Assembly: GCA_945910005.1 (NCBI GenBank)
Contig: OX246747.1
Coordinates: 36,948,097-37,012,096 of the forward strand
From: Isoperla grammatica
Lineage: Eukaryota > Arthropoda > Insecta > Plecoptera > Perlodidae
Direction: 5' to 3'
Length of the DNA stretch: 64,000 nucleotides
The notes beneath the pieces are model-generated. The model did no database searches. It was not told the DNA's origin and worked only from the letters and a program-made list of their open reading frames with translations. Every line of letters starts with the position of its first letter. Positions within the stretch are counted from its first letter, which is position 1. Below are positions 23,601 through 34,364 of the stretch, in pieces. The translations under genes and the position numbers were made by a program.

Positions 23601-23830
23601 TTATAGTATGGGAGAAAGTATAGACACAAACAATATCGCATTAACAAATAAAACAAAGAATAGAGGACCCAGCACTGATCCTTGCGGCACACCGGAGGTA
23701 ATACGTGGTACACCCACACACACACACACACACACACACGTAAACTTCACACGACCTGCGAAGTACTGTGCAAATACGACCACATGTCCACCAACAAGTG
23801 GCAATCAGTGGTGACACGGTTCACCTTTCA
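23601..23830 (-). pseudogene. LINE reverse transcriptase relic
   Basis: On the minus strand one frame reads ITSGVPQGSVLGPLFFVLFV, matching the conserved GVPQGSVLGPLLF block of non-LTR (Jockey/CR1-like) reverse transcriptases. It is preceded by a (CA)n microsatellite (about 23714-23739) that has expanded within the coding sequence, giving a Val-Cys repeat. Only this block survives. No YxDD motif follows within the open frame, and the frame ends shortly after. Confidence 0.85.
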
Positions 23831-23959
23831 AACACTTCACTACGATAAACTCGCACTTGTTGCCGCGAAGACTTGTTTTCCATTGATTAAATGTTTATTG
23901 TCGATGCTATCTTTTCTGTGGTTGTTTGTTTTGTGTCCTCTTTCGTTATTTTATTGAGG

Positions 23960-26540
23960 AGTCAAACTAGTAGCACATAAATACAACAATGGATAATTGA
24001 CAGCTAAACTTCTCCTCATAATAGTTTATTTTATTGCCACTAGAATGCATAAAATATATTTTAAGTGGTCAATTGTGTTTAGTGTATCTTTCCTACTGTC
24101 TCATTGTTCATTGCATAGTTTTATTTTATTTATTATCCTCCTTTGTAAATCAGTTTTTCAACTGCATAAGATACACTTTTTAAAAAACTATCTATTTTCT
24201 TTATTCAGATGTATTACAATGAAGTTACAATAATAAGTATACGGTATTGGCATCATTATACCACGAACTTATAATAGTAACTTCGTAAGTGGATCTGAAT
24301 CAGCTAACAAATCAATGTATCAATCAAGCCACGGAAGAAAGCGGTGTGCAGCAATTTTAGCCCTAAAGGTCCGGATTTTGACATTTTTCACATTGTTGTT
24401 GTGACTGTAGATGTGTAATTGCTTAGCGATAGAGGCTAAAATGCCCGACAATATACAAAAAACCGGAAATGAGAATCGCAGACGCGTATTCCAACCATGT
24501 TGCACATCCAGATAGTCGTAAGTCCATGATTGTACAAACCTATAAAACAGAGTGTTTCAACTGTTGAATAAACACGGTTACCATAGTAGCGACCGGGACG
24601 AAAAAGCGCTAACAAAGCGATGTTGCCAACTGCTGAATAGTTAATGTTGTGCATTGTGTGTGTGTGCTACAAGTGTCACGCGAATAGTTACCGGCGCCGG
24701 CGACACGCACAACTTTTTTGTAATATCAGGATACAAATTGATGACACTTCAAGCCCTTTGCCGGACATTAAGAGCACAAGAATGCGTTTATTAGGTTTGT
24801 AGTTTCGTTATTACGGTCAGAATTTCTCCCTACAAAAATGATTAACCGCCAATTTTCTCCCCCCACAAATCCCCAAACAAGATGGGATTAGGCCTAGTCC
24901 AATTTTAATTATAATTATACTTAGTCCTAATATATCATATACGCCTTTTAAAGTGGTAAAATACATTGCGCAATATAAACAATATCAAAATAATTTAATT
25001 CTTTTGTTTCTGGACTTCTAGTGGTAGGCTTTTTCAATACAAATATCTCAAATTTAGTTCTACATTATCATGTTTCTTAATTCTTACGATCTATTATAAT
25101 AAGAACGTATACCCCGCCTCAAGATTAATCTTACAGGGGCATACAAATTGTACATTGAAATTGTATTATGTATGTATGTATGTATGTATGTATGTATGTA
25201 TGAATACTTGAAAAATAAAACTTAACTAACTAACTAACAAACTATTAATTTTAAGGGACACTCTTGAAACAACTAAAATAAATTTACTTTTGAAATGTTA
25301 CCGTAGTTTGTGTAAATTCAATAATGTGTAAATAATGACATCCAAACTAAAAAAAAAGTGTCATCTCTAGACTTCGTTGATCGAATATCGAATAAATACA
25401 TTTCAACACCACATCCATCTTAGGGAATATGAAGTATCTGGGTTATCAGGTCAACCACATATATCGAGGAGGGGTGAGGGGGGGGGATGAGGTAAGATAA
25501 GACGGATGGGTTTGTATAGATGCCGGTGTAAGCCTGTGCTCGACTCCAAACGTGCGACATAACGCTTCTTAGATGGAAAGCATTAGCCTATGCAAGCAAT
25601 AGCATGGGAAGTGGGTTGAGAGGATCTGTCATGTTGTTGGTCATGTTGCTGCAACCAGGTAGACGGGACAAAGACGGACCCGGTTGTTCAGGGAGAGATG
25701 TAACATCAATATTATTCAAACCTTTCGTGAGAACGATACACGATATCAAAAAAGTGATTAGTAGCCAGAATAAAGTTTTATGAGAATTAAAAATTAGATA
25801 AATCGGGATGTAAATACGTTGTTATTGTGTAAAAATTATTTATTTGGTTTCTTAAGTATCAATAAAGTTGTTTTAGATTTTTTTTTAATTATTATACGTC
25901 TATTTTAGTATTTGATATTAAAGTTGATCCCTTTTGATTCCATTTTGTAATTATGACTTGAAGTAGTAAAACACTAAACGGTAGCATTAGTTTTTATAGA
26001 ATGACAATTATTTTTGAATTTGAAATATAGTTATTTAACGTGTAGATAAAAACACTGTCCAGAGTTACACAGTTAAAAATGTTTCTACCTTTTTATAGCA
26101 GAAATTTTTAACTGTGGAAGTCCTTCCGTGTTTTTTATCTAGTCGATTCCAGTTAAAAGAGTTTTCACTTTATATGATATGTTATAACGTTTGGACTCTT
26201 TAAACTTTTACCATCACAAGCTTCTCCAGCACTGAGAAGAATAGGATTCAAAATATCGATCTATTCCTACTATGAAACCCGATATCTGACAGCTTCTTTG
26301 CTTTTATGTAAGTTTCTGAATAATTAAATTGGTTGGTTGCTTTCGAAGAAATAAGAAAAAACAAACTTTTAAACAAAATTCTTAACTTTATCAGAAGAAA
26401 ATATATAATGTGAAGCGTAAAGAAACGAAAGTGTAATGAAAGAAACTCAACTTTTACTTGTTATAATGTGGTCTCAAATTTTTTTTAACTCCATTGTTTT
26501 AGTGTTTGAAACTTTTTATACGAAAACTGTTGTTTTTAAT
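23960..26540. other. Gene-free AT-rich stretch
   Basis: No exon supported. It contains a probable retroelement 3' end near 25105-25205 (hairpin CCCGCCTCAAG..GGGGCATAC followed by a TATG tetranucleotide tail, about 25167-25203) and a G-rich patch near 25470-25492. Short hydrophobic frames near 23997-24233 are AT-rich noise. Confidence 0.5.
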
Positions 26541-26571
26541 TTACCAAATTGAGAACACTTTTCTTTATTTA

Positions 26572-26761
26572 TTCGTTCATTTCAGAGTCTAAAAAGTTTG
26601 AACTTATCAAACACGAACATATAACTGATGTGAAAGTGGAAACTACTGACAACAAAAACGACCCTTCACTAAATAATCCCGTACAAGTCACATTACGAAT
26701 ATTAAACATACATTCTCCTAGTTTCGCCAATTTAAACATCCCATCTTATAGCATTGACTAA
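26572..26761 (+). other. Possible terminal exon, weakly supported
   Basis: A pyrimidine-rich TTCGTTCATTTCAG precedes an open segment encoding ESKKFELIKHEHITDVKVET and, later, VQVTLRILN, ending with a stop at 26759-26761. The last 80 nt are also the first unit of a 130-bp tandem array. There is no upstream partner exon that I can identify and no recognised domain, so this may be chance. Confidence 0.2.
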
Positions 26762-27581
26762 ACAACCCTAACAAGTTTTTTATTCTTCGTTTAAACTCTT
26801 CAACTATTACGTACAAGTCACATTACGAATATTAAACATACATGCTCCTAGTTTCGCCAATTTAAACATCCCATCTTATAGCATTGACTAAACAACCCTA
26901 ACAAGGTTATATTCTTCGTTTAAACTCTTCAATTATTACGTACAAGTCACATTACGAATATTAAACATACATTCTCCTTGGTTCGCCAATTTAAACATAC
27001 CATCTTATAGCATTGACTAAACAACCCTAACAAGTTTTTATTCTTCGTTTAAACTCTTCAATTATTACGTACAAGTCACATTACGAATATTAAACATACA
27101 TTCTCCTTGTTTCATCAATTTAAACATCCCATCTTATAGTATTTACCAAACAACCCTAACAAGGTTTTATTCTTCGTTTAAACTCTTCAATTATTACGTA
27201 CAAGTCACATTACGAATATTAAACATACATTCTCCTAGTTTCGCCAATTTAAACATCCCATCTTATAGCATTGACTAAACAACCCTAACAAGTTTTTTAT
27301 TCTTCGTTTAAACTCTTCAATTATTACGTACAAGTCACATTACGAATATTAAACATACATTCTCCTAGTTTCGCCAATTTAAACATCCCATCTTATAGCA
27401 TTGACTAAACAACCCTAACAAGTTTTTTATTCTTCGTTTAAACTCTTCAATTATTACGTACAAGTCACATTACGAATATTAAACATACATTCTCCTAGTT
27501 TCGCCAATTTAAACATCCCATCTTATAACAAAACATTCCTAACAAGTGTTTAATCTTCGTTGAAACTCTACAATTATTACG
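26681..27581 (+). repeat. 7-copy 129-130-bp tandem array
   Basis: Units start with GTACAAGTCACATTACGAAT at 26681, 26811, 26940, 27069, 27198, 27328 and 27458, spacing 129-130 bp. Substitutions are few except in the last, 3'-diverged unit. The first unit overlaps the open segment at 26572-26761, and later units keep the same sequence but are not part of one continuous frame. Confidence 0.95.
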
Positions 27582-27983
27582 GCTTATGTGAACCATTAAC
27601 CTAACTCACAAATTCTGATCTTTAATACCCCCAACGTATATCAAATTCAGATCTTTATCTCTTGCTCCTTTCACCGCGCTAACTTCACTAAAATCGGCCG
27701 ATTCCTGGCCTTCTTTCACAAATTCATAAAAACAATCTTCCGCTGAATAGAGTGCACAACCCTAATAATTAGCCACGCCTACCGTTTCAGGTAACCAACA
27801 GAACGTCTAAAAACCTATTTAAATTACATGGCTGAAATTAGAGAAGACGAAAATTTAGTTGGTACCATTGGAATCAGCTACGTCTTAAGCATGATAATAC
27901 TTAAGTTTAACCAACATTATAAAATATTTTTTAGTAGGGCCTTCAACCGTCAAACATATTTCCCCAAACATTTACAATGTGAC

Positions 27984-28387
27984 TAAAGGCCGATTCACAA
28001 TTGAAATATGAGTTGGTTTAGTAAAATAGCAATACAGGTTTAAGCGAATTGGAACATACAATAACAATGCTGTGGTTCACATCCGTCACAGTGGATTGAA
28101 AAAGTCATAAGAAATGAATCAATTCCATTTCTTATTTCAACTTCCCATGATGCACCTTATGACGAACCAATCAAACGCAGAAGAGCCATATGAGATGGTC
28201 AACTACGGAAATCAAAACAAAAACAGTGGCACCGGATATTTTGCTGCTGTTGTAATCAATGATAGTAAGTACAGCTTTGACTACTGAAATAAGCAACTAG
28301 TCGTCGATTGTGAACCAGTTGCTTGTTTTTTCACTATTTCACTGTTTCTTATTGCAAGTCTTATGTCAATTGTGAATCGGGCTTAAA
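27984..28387. mobile_element. MITE with AGGCCGATTCACAATTG termini
   Basis: About 400 bp. Left end TAAAGGCCGATTCACAATTG and right end complementary to TTTAAGCCCGATTCACAATT form inverted repeats of about 25 nt. The termini resemble those of the MITEs at 47906 and 57438 (AGGCnGG.TCACA), suggesting one superfamily. Confidence 0.78.
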
Positions 28388-28659
28388 GTGAACAGTTTCA
28401 TATTCAACTTTTATCTACATCATTCCAATACAACGTCCATCGATTCTTATCGGGGCGTGACACAATAATCAATGCCTCGCATAACGCCTCGCCAACAGCC
28501 AAAGACGTTGAAAGCCGGTAATCAAAGCACTCAGTCGCGGCCAATCAGAAGACGGCATTTTTATTGTGCATTAGCTTTCTCTTGTCGTTCTCGCAACTAC
28601 CACTTCGCCCGCTAAATGTGGCAATAACCGTGACGCAAGGGTAATGGCCCGTGTTATGC

Positions 28660-28800
28660 CCGCGCTACATTATCTAGGAGGCGGAGAGATGTGACCAAGG
28701 CAGTCTACATTATCTAGGAGGCGGTGAGTCTTGTTATATGCTACATTATCTAGGAGGCGGTGAGTCTTGTTATATGCTACATTGTCTGGGAGGCGGTGCA
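28660..28800 (+). repeat. Four-copy minisatellite (ACATTATCTAGGAGGCGG)
   Basis: The motif ACATTATCTAGGAGGCGG repeats four times with about 36-43 nt spacing; the fourth copy is diverged (ACATTGTCTGGGAGGCGG). Confidence 0.85.
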
Positions 28801-28830
28801 AGACCTTGACTAGACAGTTGAACTGGTGGA

Positions 28831-29149
28831 AATGGGGCTTTGCACGCAAAGCTTGACGTAGAATGCGCCACCACCGTCCAAGCCCAAATCCATGACCTGC
28901 TGGATGGGTAAATCAGCGCGGACAAGGTCTACTTGACCCATCCAGCAGGCTGTGATGGCAGCATTTTGCCAAAGACATTGGAATAGAAGTAGCGCCACCA
29001 TAGTTCGAGCTCAAGTCCAGAGCCTCCTGGATGGGTAAATCAGCCCTTTTTTCATGGCTAAGTTATGCGGAGATCAAGTAGATCTTGTCTGAGGGCTGGC
29101 ACTACGCTGGCGCTGCGAGTGGGAGAATGTGGCAGTGCAAAGCCCCATT
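28831..29149. mobile_element. MITE family M5, copy 2
   Basis: 319 bp, AATGGGGCTTTGCACGCAAA to GTGCAAAGCCCCATT. It aligns with 1907-2232 over its whole length, with a few small indels. Confidence 0.85.
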
Positions 29150-29331
29150 GTTGCAAATGATATTGATAATAGCACAAGACTCAATTGAGAGGGCTATGAC
29201 ATCACAGGCGGACAAACAATGTGTTGCTAGGCAACTCCATTGTTGTATCTTTCTTTGATTGGTGCATGTTCAATGTTTGTCCGAAACAAAACACGGCAAC
29301 ACGGCTATTTTTAGAATTGAGTCTTGTGCTA

Positions 29332-29614
29332 TAGGGAACTTGCAACTGACGTCACATCCGGACCACAACAATGTAACAAATGAATTGAACTGATGGACAA
29401 ACAATCAGGTGTAGAATAAAAACAAGTGTAGCAATAGTAACTGCTCACCATTTAAAACTTTTAATGATGGACAACGACTAAGTGAAAGATTTGATGTGTA
29501 TTTGTTTGTTTTTGTTTTGTTTTTCAAAATAAAAAAAAACATTTTTTGACAGCTTGTTGTTTGTCCATCGATTCAATTCATTTGTTTTATTGTTGTCTTT
29601 TGGTGTTGCTAGTA
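29332..29614. mobile_element. MITE family M4, copy 4 (variant 5' end)
   Basis: The body and right end match family M4 (ending TTTTGGTGTTGCTAGT). The left end reads AGGGAACTTGCAACTGACGT, like the copy at 34793, so these two form a subfamily. Confidence 0.7.
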
Positions 29615-29639
29615 ACAATGAAACACAATTATTTGAACT

Positions 29640-30130
29640 GATAAAGCCACAGGTTATGAACAAAGTAACGTTGCTGATACAATAGGCTATGAGAGAAACA
29701 GACGTAAGTTGTAACCATCCATGGAAAATTCCACCAGTTGTAAGTTTTTGACTTCACTTTGCAACACAGCTATAGAAAGACTATTTTAATGATGACCCTT
29801 TTATGATTATAATCACGGCCCTCTAAATCCGTATGTACAACAATATACAACAATTAAAAATCAATGGAAATAATGATGATCTTGAATGCTTCAATGAATC
29901 ATGCAATTACATTAGAAAGTAATTGTTAATTATTGACTTGAATTATTTGAAGATTATAATATCGTGATATCAATCACATACAAAGAGTTCTAGATAATTT
30001 TTTAAAATGGTATCTATGAGAGATCGCGTGAGAGAACGAGATACACCGTCACCGCAGCTTGGATCAGTCCGACCTCCAACAGAAACATCACCTTAACGTA
30101 GACGAAATAACGAAATAAAACGTAGATAAA
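29640..30130. other. Gene-free stretch
   Basis: A family R fragment near 29810-29900; otherwise no feature seen. Confidence 0.4.
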
Positions 30131-30169
30131 AATAAGTAAATACGTCTATAAAACGAAGGTGCCAAGTTA

Positions 30170-30515
30170 GAGCTAAGTGAGTTGCGGTTGCCAAATATAC
30201 GGACATCTGTTTTATCGGCTGCGAGACAAGGAAGTATCAGGAGTGAAGGCGATGCGGGAGGTAGCTGGGCCAACATATGCTCTAGCCCGACGCAAGTATA
30301 CTCACGGACATAGATAAGCCGAGGATGTATAGACATCTGTTTTATTGGCCTCGTAGCGTGCGAAGACAAGGTATTAGAGGAGAGTAGGAGATAAGGGAGG
30401 TACACTCACGGACATAGATAAACCGAAGATGTACAGACATTTGTTTTATCGGCCTCGTAGCGTGCGAAGAGAAGGTATCAGGAGAGAAGGCGATGCGGGA
30501 GGTAGCTGGTTGGTG
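30170..30515. repeat. Three diverged units of about 130 bp
   Basis: Repeated phrases GACATCTGTTTTAT, GGCCTCGTAGCGTGCGAAGA, AAGGTAT..AGGAGA and CTCACGGACATAGATAA occur three times in the same order, with indels between units. Confidence 0.75.
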
Positions 30516-30803
30516 TGAATCTAGCATTTACGAAATATTAATTACATCATCGTATAACCCATTGAAAGTTTTGAATACAAAGTCCTAGGTGTGAAGGACA
30601 TTAAAATATAAGTATGTATTGTTGTCTTTATTTATGTTTACTGTCCATTGTTTCCGCATTGGGCCAGTATTTACATTTATACAAGTTGTTCCATTGAAAA
30701 ACGCAAATATTGATACCTCAGAGGGGGGTCTAGACCCCACGAAAGTAAATCGTCCTCTTTCATGAGCAGCCCCAGGGATAGGGTCTCCGTTAGATAAACT
30801 TAC

Positions 30804-30939
30804 CTTGCTGTATTTTCGCGCTAGGTTGGTCGCCCTGCTCAGAAACGTTGTTGGCAGTCTGAGAATTGCTGTAAACGTTATTCGCGTTGCGACTCAGTGT
30901 GAACTCGACTAATTCTTCAGCCGGGAAGATGACATACAT
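30804..30939 (-). CDS. First coding exon of an unrecognised minus-strand gene
   Basis: On the minus strand an ATG at 30939-30937 has A at -3. It opens a 45-codon segment starting MYVIFPAEELVEFTLSRN and continuing into a Ser/Asn/Gln-rich part (NSQTANNVSEQ, DQPSAKIQQ). It stops exactly at a consensus donor, CAAG|GTAAGT, at 30804/30803. One base of the next codon is carried over (phase 1). The exon at 2811-3005 on the same strand enters in the complementary phase and would continue the open frame, so I infer that both belong to one gene, with other exons left of the window. No signal peptide or known domain is recognised. The upstream 600 bp (30950-31550) is a degenerate repeat. Confidence 0.55.
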
Positions 30940-30949
30940 TCTCTGTGCA

Positions 30950-31550
30950 CCCCCACATGGTGCCAACTGTCGCACAAGAAACAACTGTCTCTAGTCAGAC
31001 CGGTACCAACTGTCTCGCATAAAAACCACCACGATAATATATCAGACTGGTGTCGCCAACTGTCGTATGAAACCACCAGGGTGTTATCAGACTCGTACCA
31101 ACTGTCGCACAAAAAAGAGGGTAAATTCTTATCAGACTGGTACCAACTGTTGCACACGAAACAGCGAACTGTTATCAGAATGGTATCGCACACGAACGGG
31201 AGTAACGCTGGTATCAATTGTAGCACAAAAATCAATAAATTAGAGTCAAACTGGTGCAAACTGTAGCACAAAACAGCTCACTCTTGACAGAGTGGGAGTA
31301 TCTGGTATCTACTATAGATCAAGAACCAACAAGTCGTAACAGAAGATGCCAATTTAACACGATAACCAAATTGTTACCAACTGTTAGACAAACAAATATC
31401 CGCTGTGAGATCCGCTTCTTGAGCGAGTTATCAACTGTAACACTGAATCTAGATGAAGCTTTATGGAACTGAGAAATTTATACCGAAACTAGCTGGACTA
31501 GAACAAACAAACCGGTATTATAAATGGTGTCAACTGTCACGGAAAACAGA
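30950..31550. repeat. Degenerate CCAACTGTCGCACA minisatellite
   Basis: The phrase GGTACCAACTGTCGCACA(A)A followed by TATCAGACTG recurs about nine times at irregular spacing of roughly 50-70 nt with many substitutions. It lies just upstream, in transcription sense, of the minus-strand first coding exon, so part may be 5' UTR or promoter-proximal DNA. Confidence 0.7.
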
Positions 31551-32629
31551 GCAATTTATTAAGACAACAACGGGGACGGATAAAATCAGCTGGATCGTTT
31601 TACCCAATACGATGAAGATATGTTAAGGAGAAAAGAAGATAACCGGGTATAAAAGTTACGAACAGAGAATAAAAACAAAACACACACGGCGAACAAATTG
31701 GATGAGAAGAACACTGAAAGATTACGAACTAGAATACTTGTTGGGTTGAAAGTTTTTTTTAACGTTTTTCGTTCGGTGATTTAACCTCGTTTAGTTGGCA
31801 ATGCGCCAGATATTCACTTTTATGGGTTTCGCACAGATTGAGTACAGATTTACGAGGAGAAGTCCTTTAGTTTCACTTAGTGAACAATGACACTGTACGT
31901 AGTGTGTGTGAACGTACCTCGAGTTGAATACGACCGTGTGAACCGGGCTTTATTTGTTTCGGGAACAAAGTTTTTCGGTTGTTAAAAGTAAAACTTTGAA
32001 TTTTTATTTTAAATATTTATTTTTATTAGGAAGGACAAAAACGGGGAATAATCAATTTAACAATTGACTATCGATAGGGTTTCGAAGAAGGTTTATTCCG
32101 TGCAAATAACGAAACTTCGGAATAACAAAATAATGAAAGTTATGTAATATTATTATTAAACGTATTTATTCACCCACGATTTTGTTGTCGAAACAATTTG
32201 ATGATGATTTAAACCGCAAAATAATTATTTCACTCAACCCATAAAAAGATTTCGTTGACGATTTTCTTCTTCTTCTTCCAAATCTTCGTACGTACGCAAT
32301 TAAAACAACACCAAAAACAAACAAACACTTGAAAAATAACAACTTTAAATAGAAACTTTCGTAACAATTTACACCACACACGGTAAATTATGTATTTATA
32401 CAATTCGCGCACACCTCAATTATATACAATTTGTTTTCAATAATTAACTAAACCAATTATTAAAACAATGTATTTAAAATATTTTTTAATCCCTAAACAA
32501 AAGAAACTATTTTCGACCCTTTTTCACGTCAACACGGTCGACAAAACGATCACACTAATCACAACAACAACAACAACAACAATGAGTATATATAAATAAA
32601 TAAATATAAATATATACAGCACGCGTTAC

Positions 32630-32815
32630 GCCAACCAACCGACGAACAAACGACGATCGCGACTTTGTCTAGACTCCGAGAATAGCCGACTCAGCCTCGT
32701 CCGGACTCGCTATTTTAAACCGACCGTTGCTGGCCGCGTTCGCCGTCCGAATGAGGCGTCGCGACGCCAGGGCACGAACATTACCGGACATGTACGAAGC
32801 GTGTGTGTGTGTGTG
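32630..32815 (-). promoter_or_regulatory. CpG-rich island, possible promoter of the minus-strand gene
   Basis: This segment is much richer in CG dinucleotides than its surroundings (GCGTTCGCCGTCCGAATGAG, GGCGTCGCGACGCC). On the minus strand it contains a TTTAAAATA element at about 32711-32720. A promoter about 1.8 kb upstream of the ATG at 30939 would require a 5' UTR intron that I cannot demonstrate. Confidence 0.2.
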
Positions 32816-32945
32816 TGTGTCCCAGGTAGGGAGGGAGGGGGAGAGGGGGGAGTCTTAATAATAATAATCGTGTATATACATTGACAGGTATCGTCGTTCT
32901 CGCGGTAGGGGTGGGAGGGGAGGGGGGTGGGAGAGGTTCATATCT
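32803..32945 (+). repeat. TG microsatellite and G-rich tracts
   Basis: A (GT)n run at about 32803-32820 is followed by GGGAGGGAGGGG and further GGGG clusters. The G clusters could form quadruplex structures. Confidence 0.8.
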
Positions 32946-32964
32946 ACCGCGCGCAATCTAAATT

Positions 32965-33395
32965 CGTTGGTCCAGTGGTTAGCACGCCTGCTTCCAATGC
33001 AGAAGGTCCCAGGTTCAAATCCCGCTTCAGGTAGAAGTTTTTTAACTTCTAATGTGGATACAATTCCATTACTTCTTGGGTTAGGTAAAAGTAAACGGTG
33101 ACTTTGGAGCCGTCCTAGCAACGAAGCACTTAATAAATTCAACGTTGTTCTGAATCGGCCTTGTTGATTCTGACATTTGTCCGCAGGTGTTCGCACTGTC
33201 CAATCACTGATTCATATGTTTCGTATTTGAAATATCGATCTTTGATTGGTTGTCGCTCACTCGTCGATGGTGTTCGAAGCCTACAGGGTTGGTTTAGTCA
33301 CTTTAAATTAAAGTCCCCCACTGCAAATCAGTTTAGTTACTGAGTGGGTAGACTCTAAATGTGAATTTATTTTATTTATTTATTTGATTAGTCGG
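32965..33395 (+). mobile_element. tRNA-derived SINE S1, full-length copy
   Basis: The head resembles a tRNA: A box TGGTCCAGTGG, an anticodon-type hairpin around GCCTGCTTCCAATGCAG, and B box GGTTCAAATCC. A unique body follows (TCTGAATCGGCCTTGTTGAT, TTTGTCCGCAGGTGTTCGCA, AAATATCGATCTTTGATTGG) and a TTTATTTA-type tail. 5'-truncated copies of the same body lie at 3027, 40611 and 60920, typical of retroposition. The frame at 33161-33343 is part of the repeat, not a gene. Confidence 0.85.
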
Positions 33396-34100
33396 TCTAC
33401 TTTGTATTGTGAGTTGGTTTAGAAGGAGGTAGAGTGGCGGTTAAACTACACTCGCAAATAAATGACCGAAAACTAGTAAATTTCGAATTAAATTTATATC
33501 ACTCTTCGACTGTGAGCCCTGTTTCTAAAATCTATTTTTTGTAAATAAATATTTTGTTAAATCTACGCCGTGACTATAATCAACATTTTAATTTATTGCA
33601 CCAATTCGGGTCGACATTCAATGAAATATACATTAATTAATGATAGCAAAACAAACTTGTAAGAGATTTGTTTTGGTTAAAATCATTCATTTTTACAATG
33701 TTTGTTAGAAATTAAATATAAATAGACTAGTTACAATTAAATCAATTTTTTTTTCAGTTCAATTAAATTATGCAATATTTGGACAAACGGTTGTTTTATA
33801 GATAACTTTCTGTGTAAACCTGCCCAGAATCAATTAATACATACGTTAGGTGATCATTATGAAACTAACTAGGATTTGTGCTGCTTGGCAAGATCGGGAA
33901 GCAATTCTACCATTCAAACTTAAATACAAAAAAAAACTTCTGAAAAAACCTTCAGATCAGGATTATCTGTATTTGTTATCAAAGCGGAAACCACTAAACC
34001 ATCTTTATCGTTGTTTTTTTTTTTTATATATATATATGATTTAGTCGTAAATATTTTTTTTCATTCAGAATTCGGTAATGGTTACGGTTATATTCACTAA
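33395..34100. other. Gene-free stretch upstream of lectin gene 1
   Basis: AT-rich, no element recognised. The 64-codon frame at 33850-34044 is lysine/leucine-rich and unsupported. Confidence 0.4.
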
Positions 34101-34254
34101 TGGTTAATAAAACTCATCGAAATATCTGACCTCGATGACGTATTCATGAAACTCAAGTAAAAAACAACCATAAAAAGAAAATAATTGCCACTAATTCCCA
34201 TTTAAACTGGAACCGACATAACAACCTCAATATTATTCACAGAAAAATGAAAAA

Positions 34255-34260
34255 TATAAA
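34255..34260 (+). promoter_or_regulatory. Possible TATA box of lectin gene 1
   Basis: TATAAA 110 nt before the first ATG, preserved at the same distance in the duplicated copy (40013-40018). No transcription start is visible, so this is suggestive only. Confidence 0.3.
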
Positions 34261-34364
34261 ACATTTATTATCGACATTTTAGAATATAATTTTAACATCT
34301 TATTGACACGAAACACATCCGGACAAGGGAGATATCCTACCTAAACACATCCACGAGTGTGGCA

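Noticed and set aside
32965..33036. Functional tRNA gene
   Set aside because: A and B boxes are present, but the anticodon stem is imperfect and the sequence continues into a SINE body with truncated copies elsewhere. The same reasoning applies to 38641-38714.
33161..33343. 60-codon frame shared by three loci (also 60934-61116 and 2929-3189)
   Set aside because: Shared because it lies within SINE S1; no sign of protein-level constraint.
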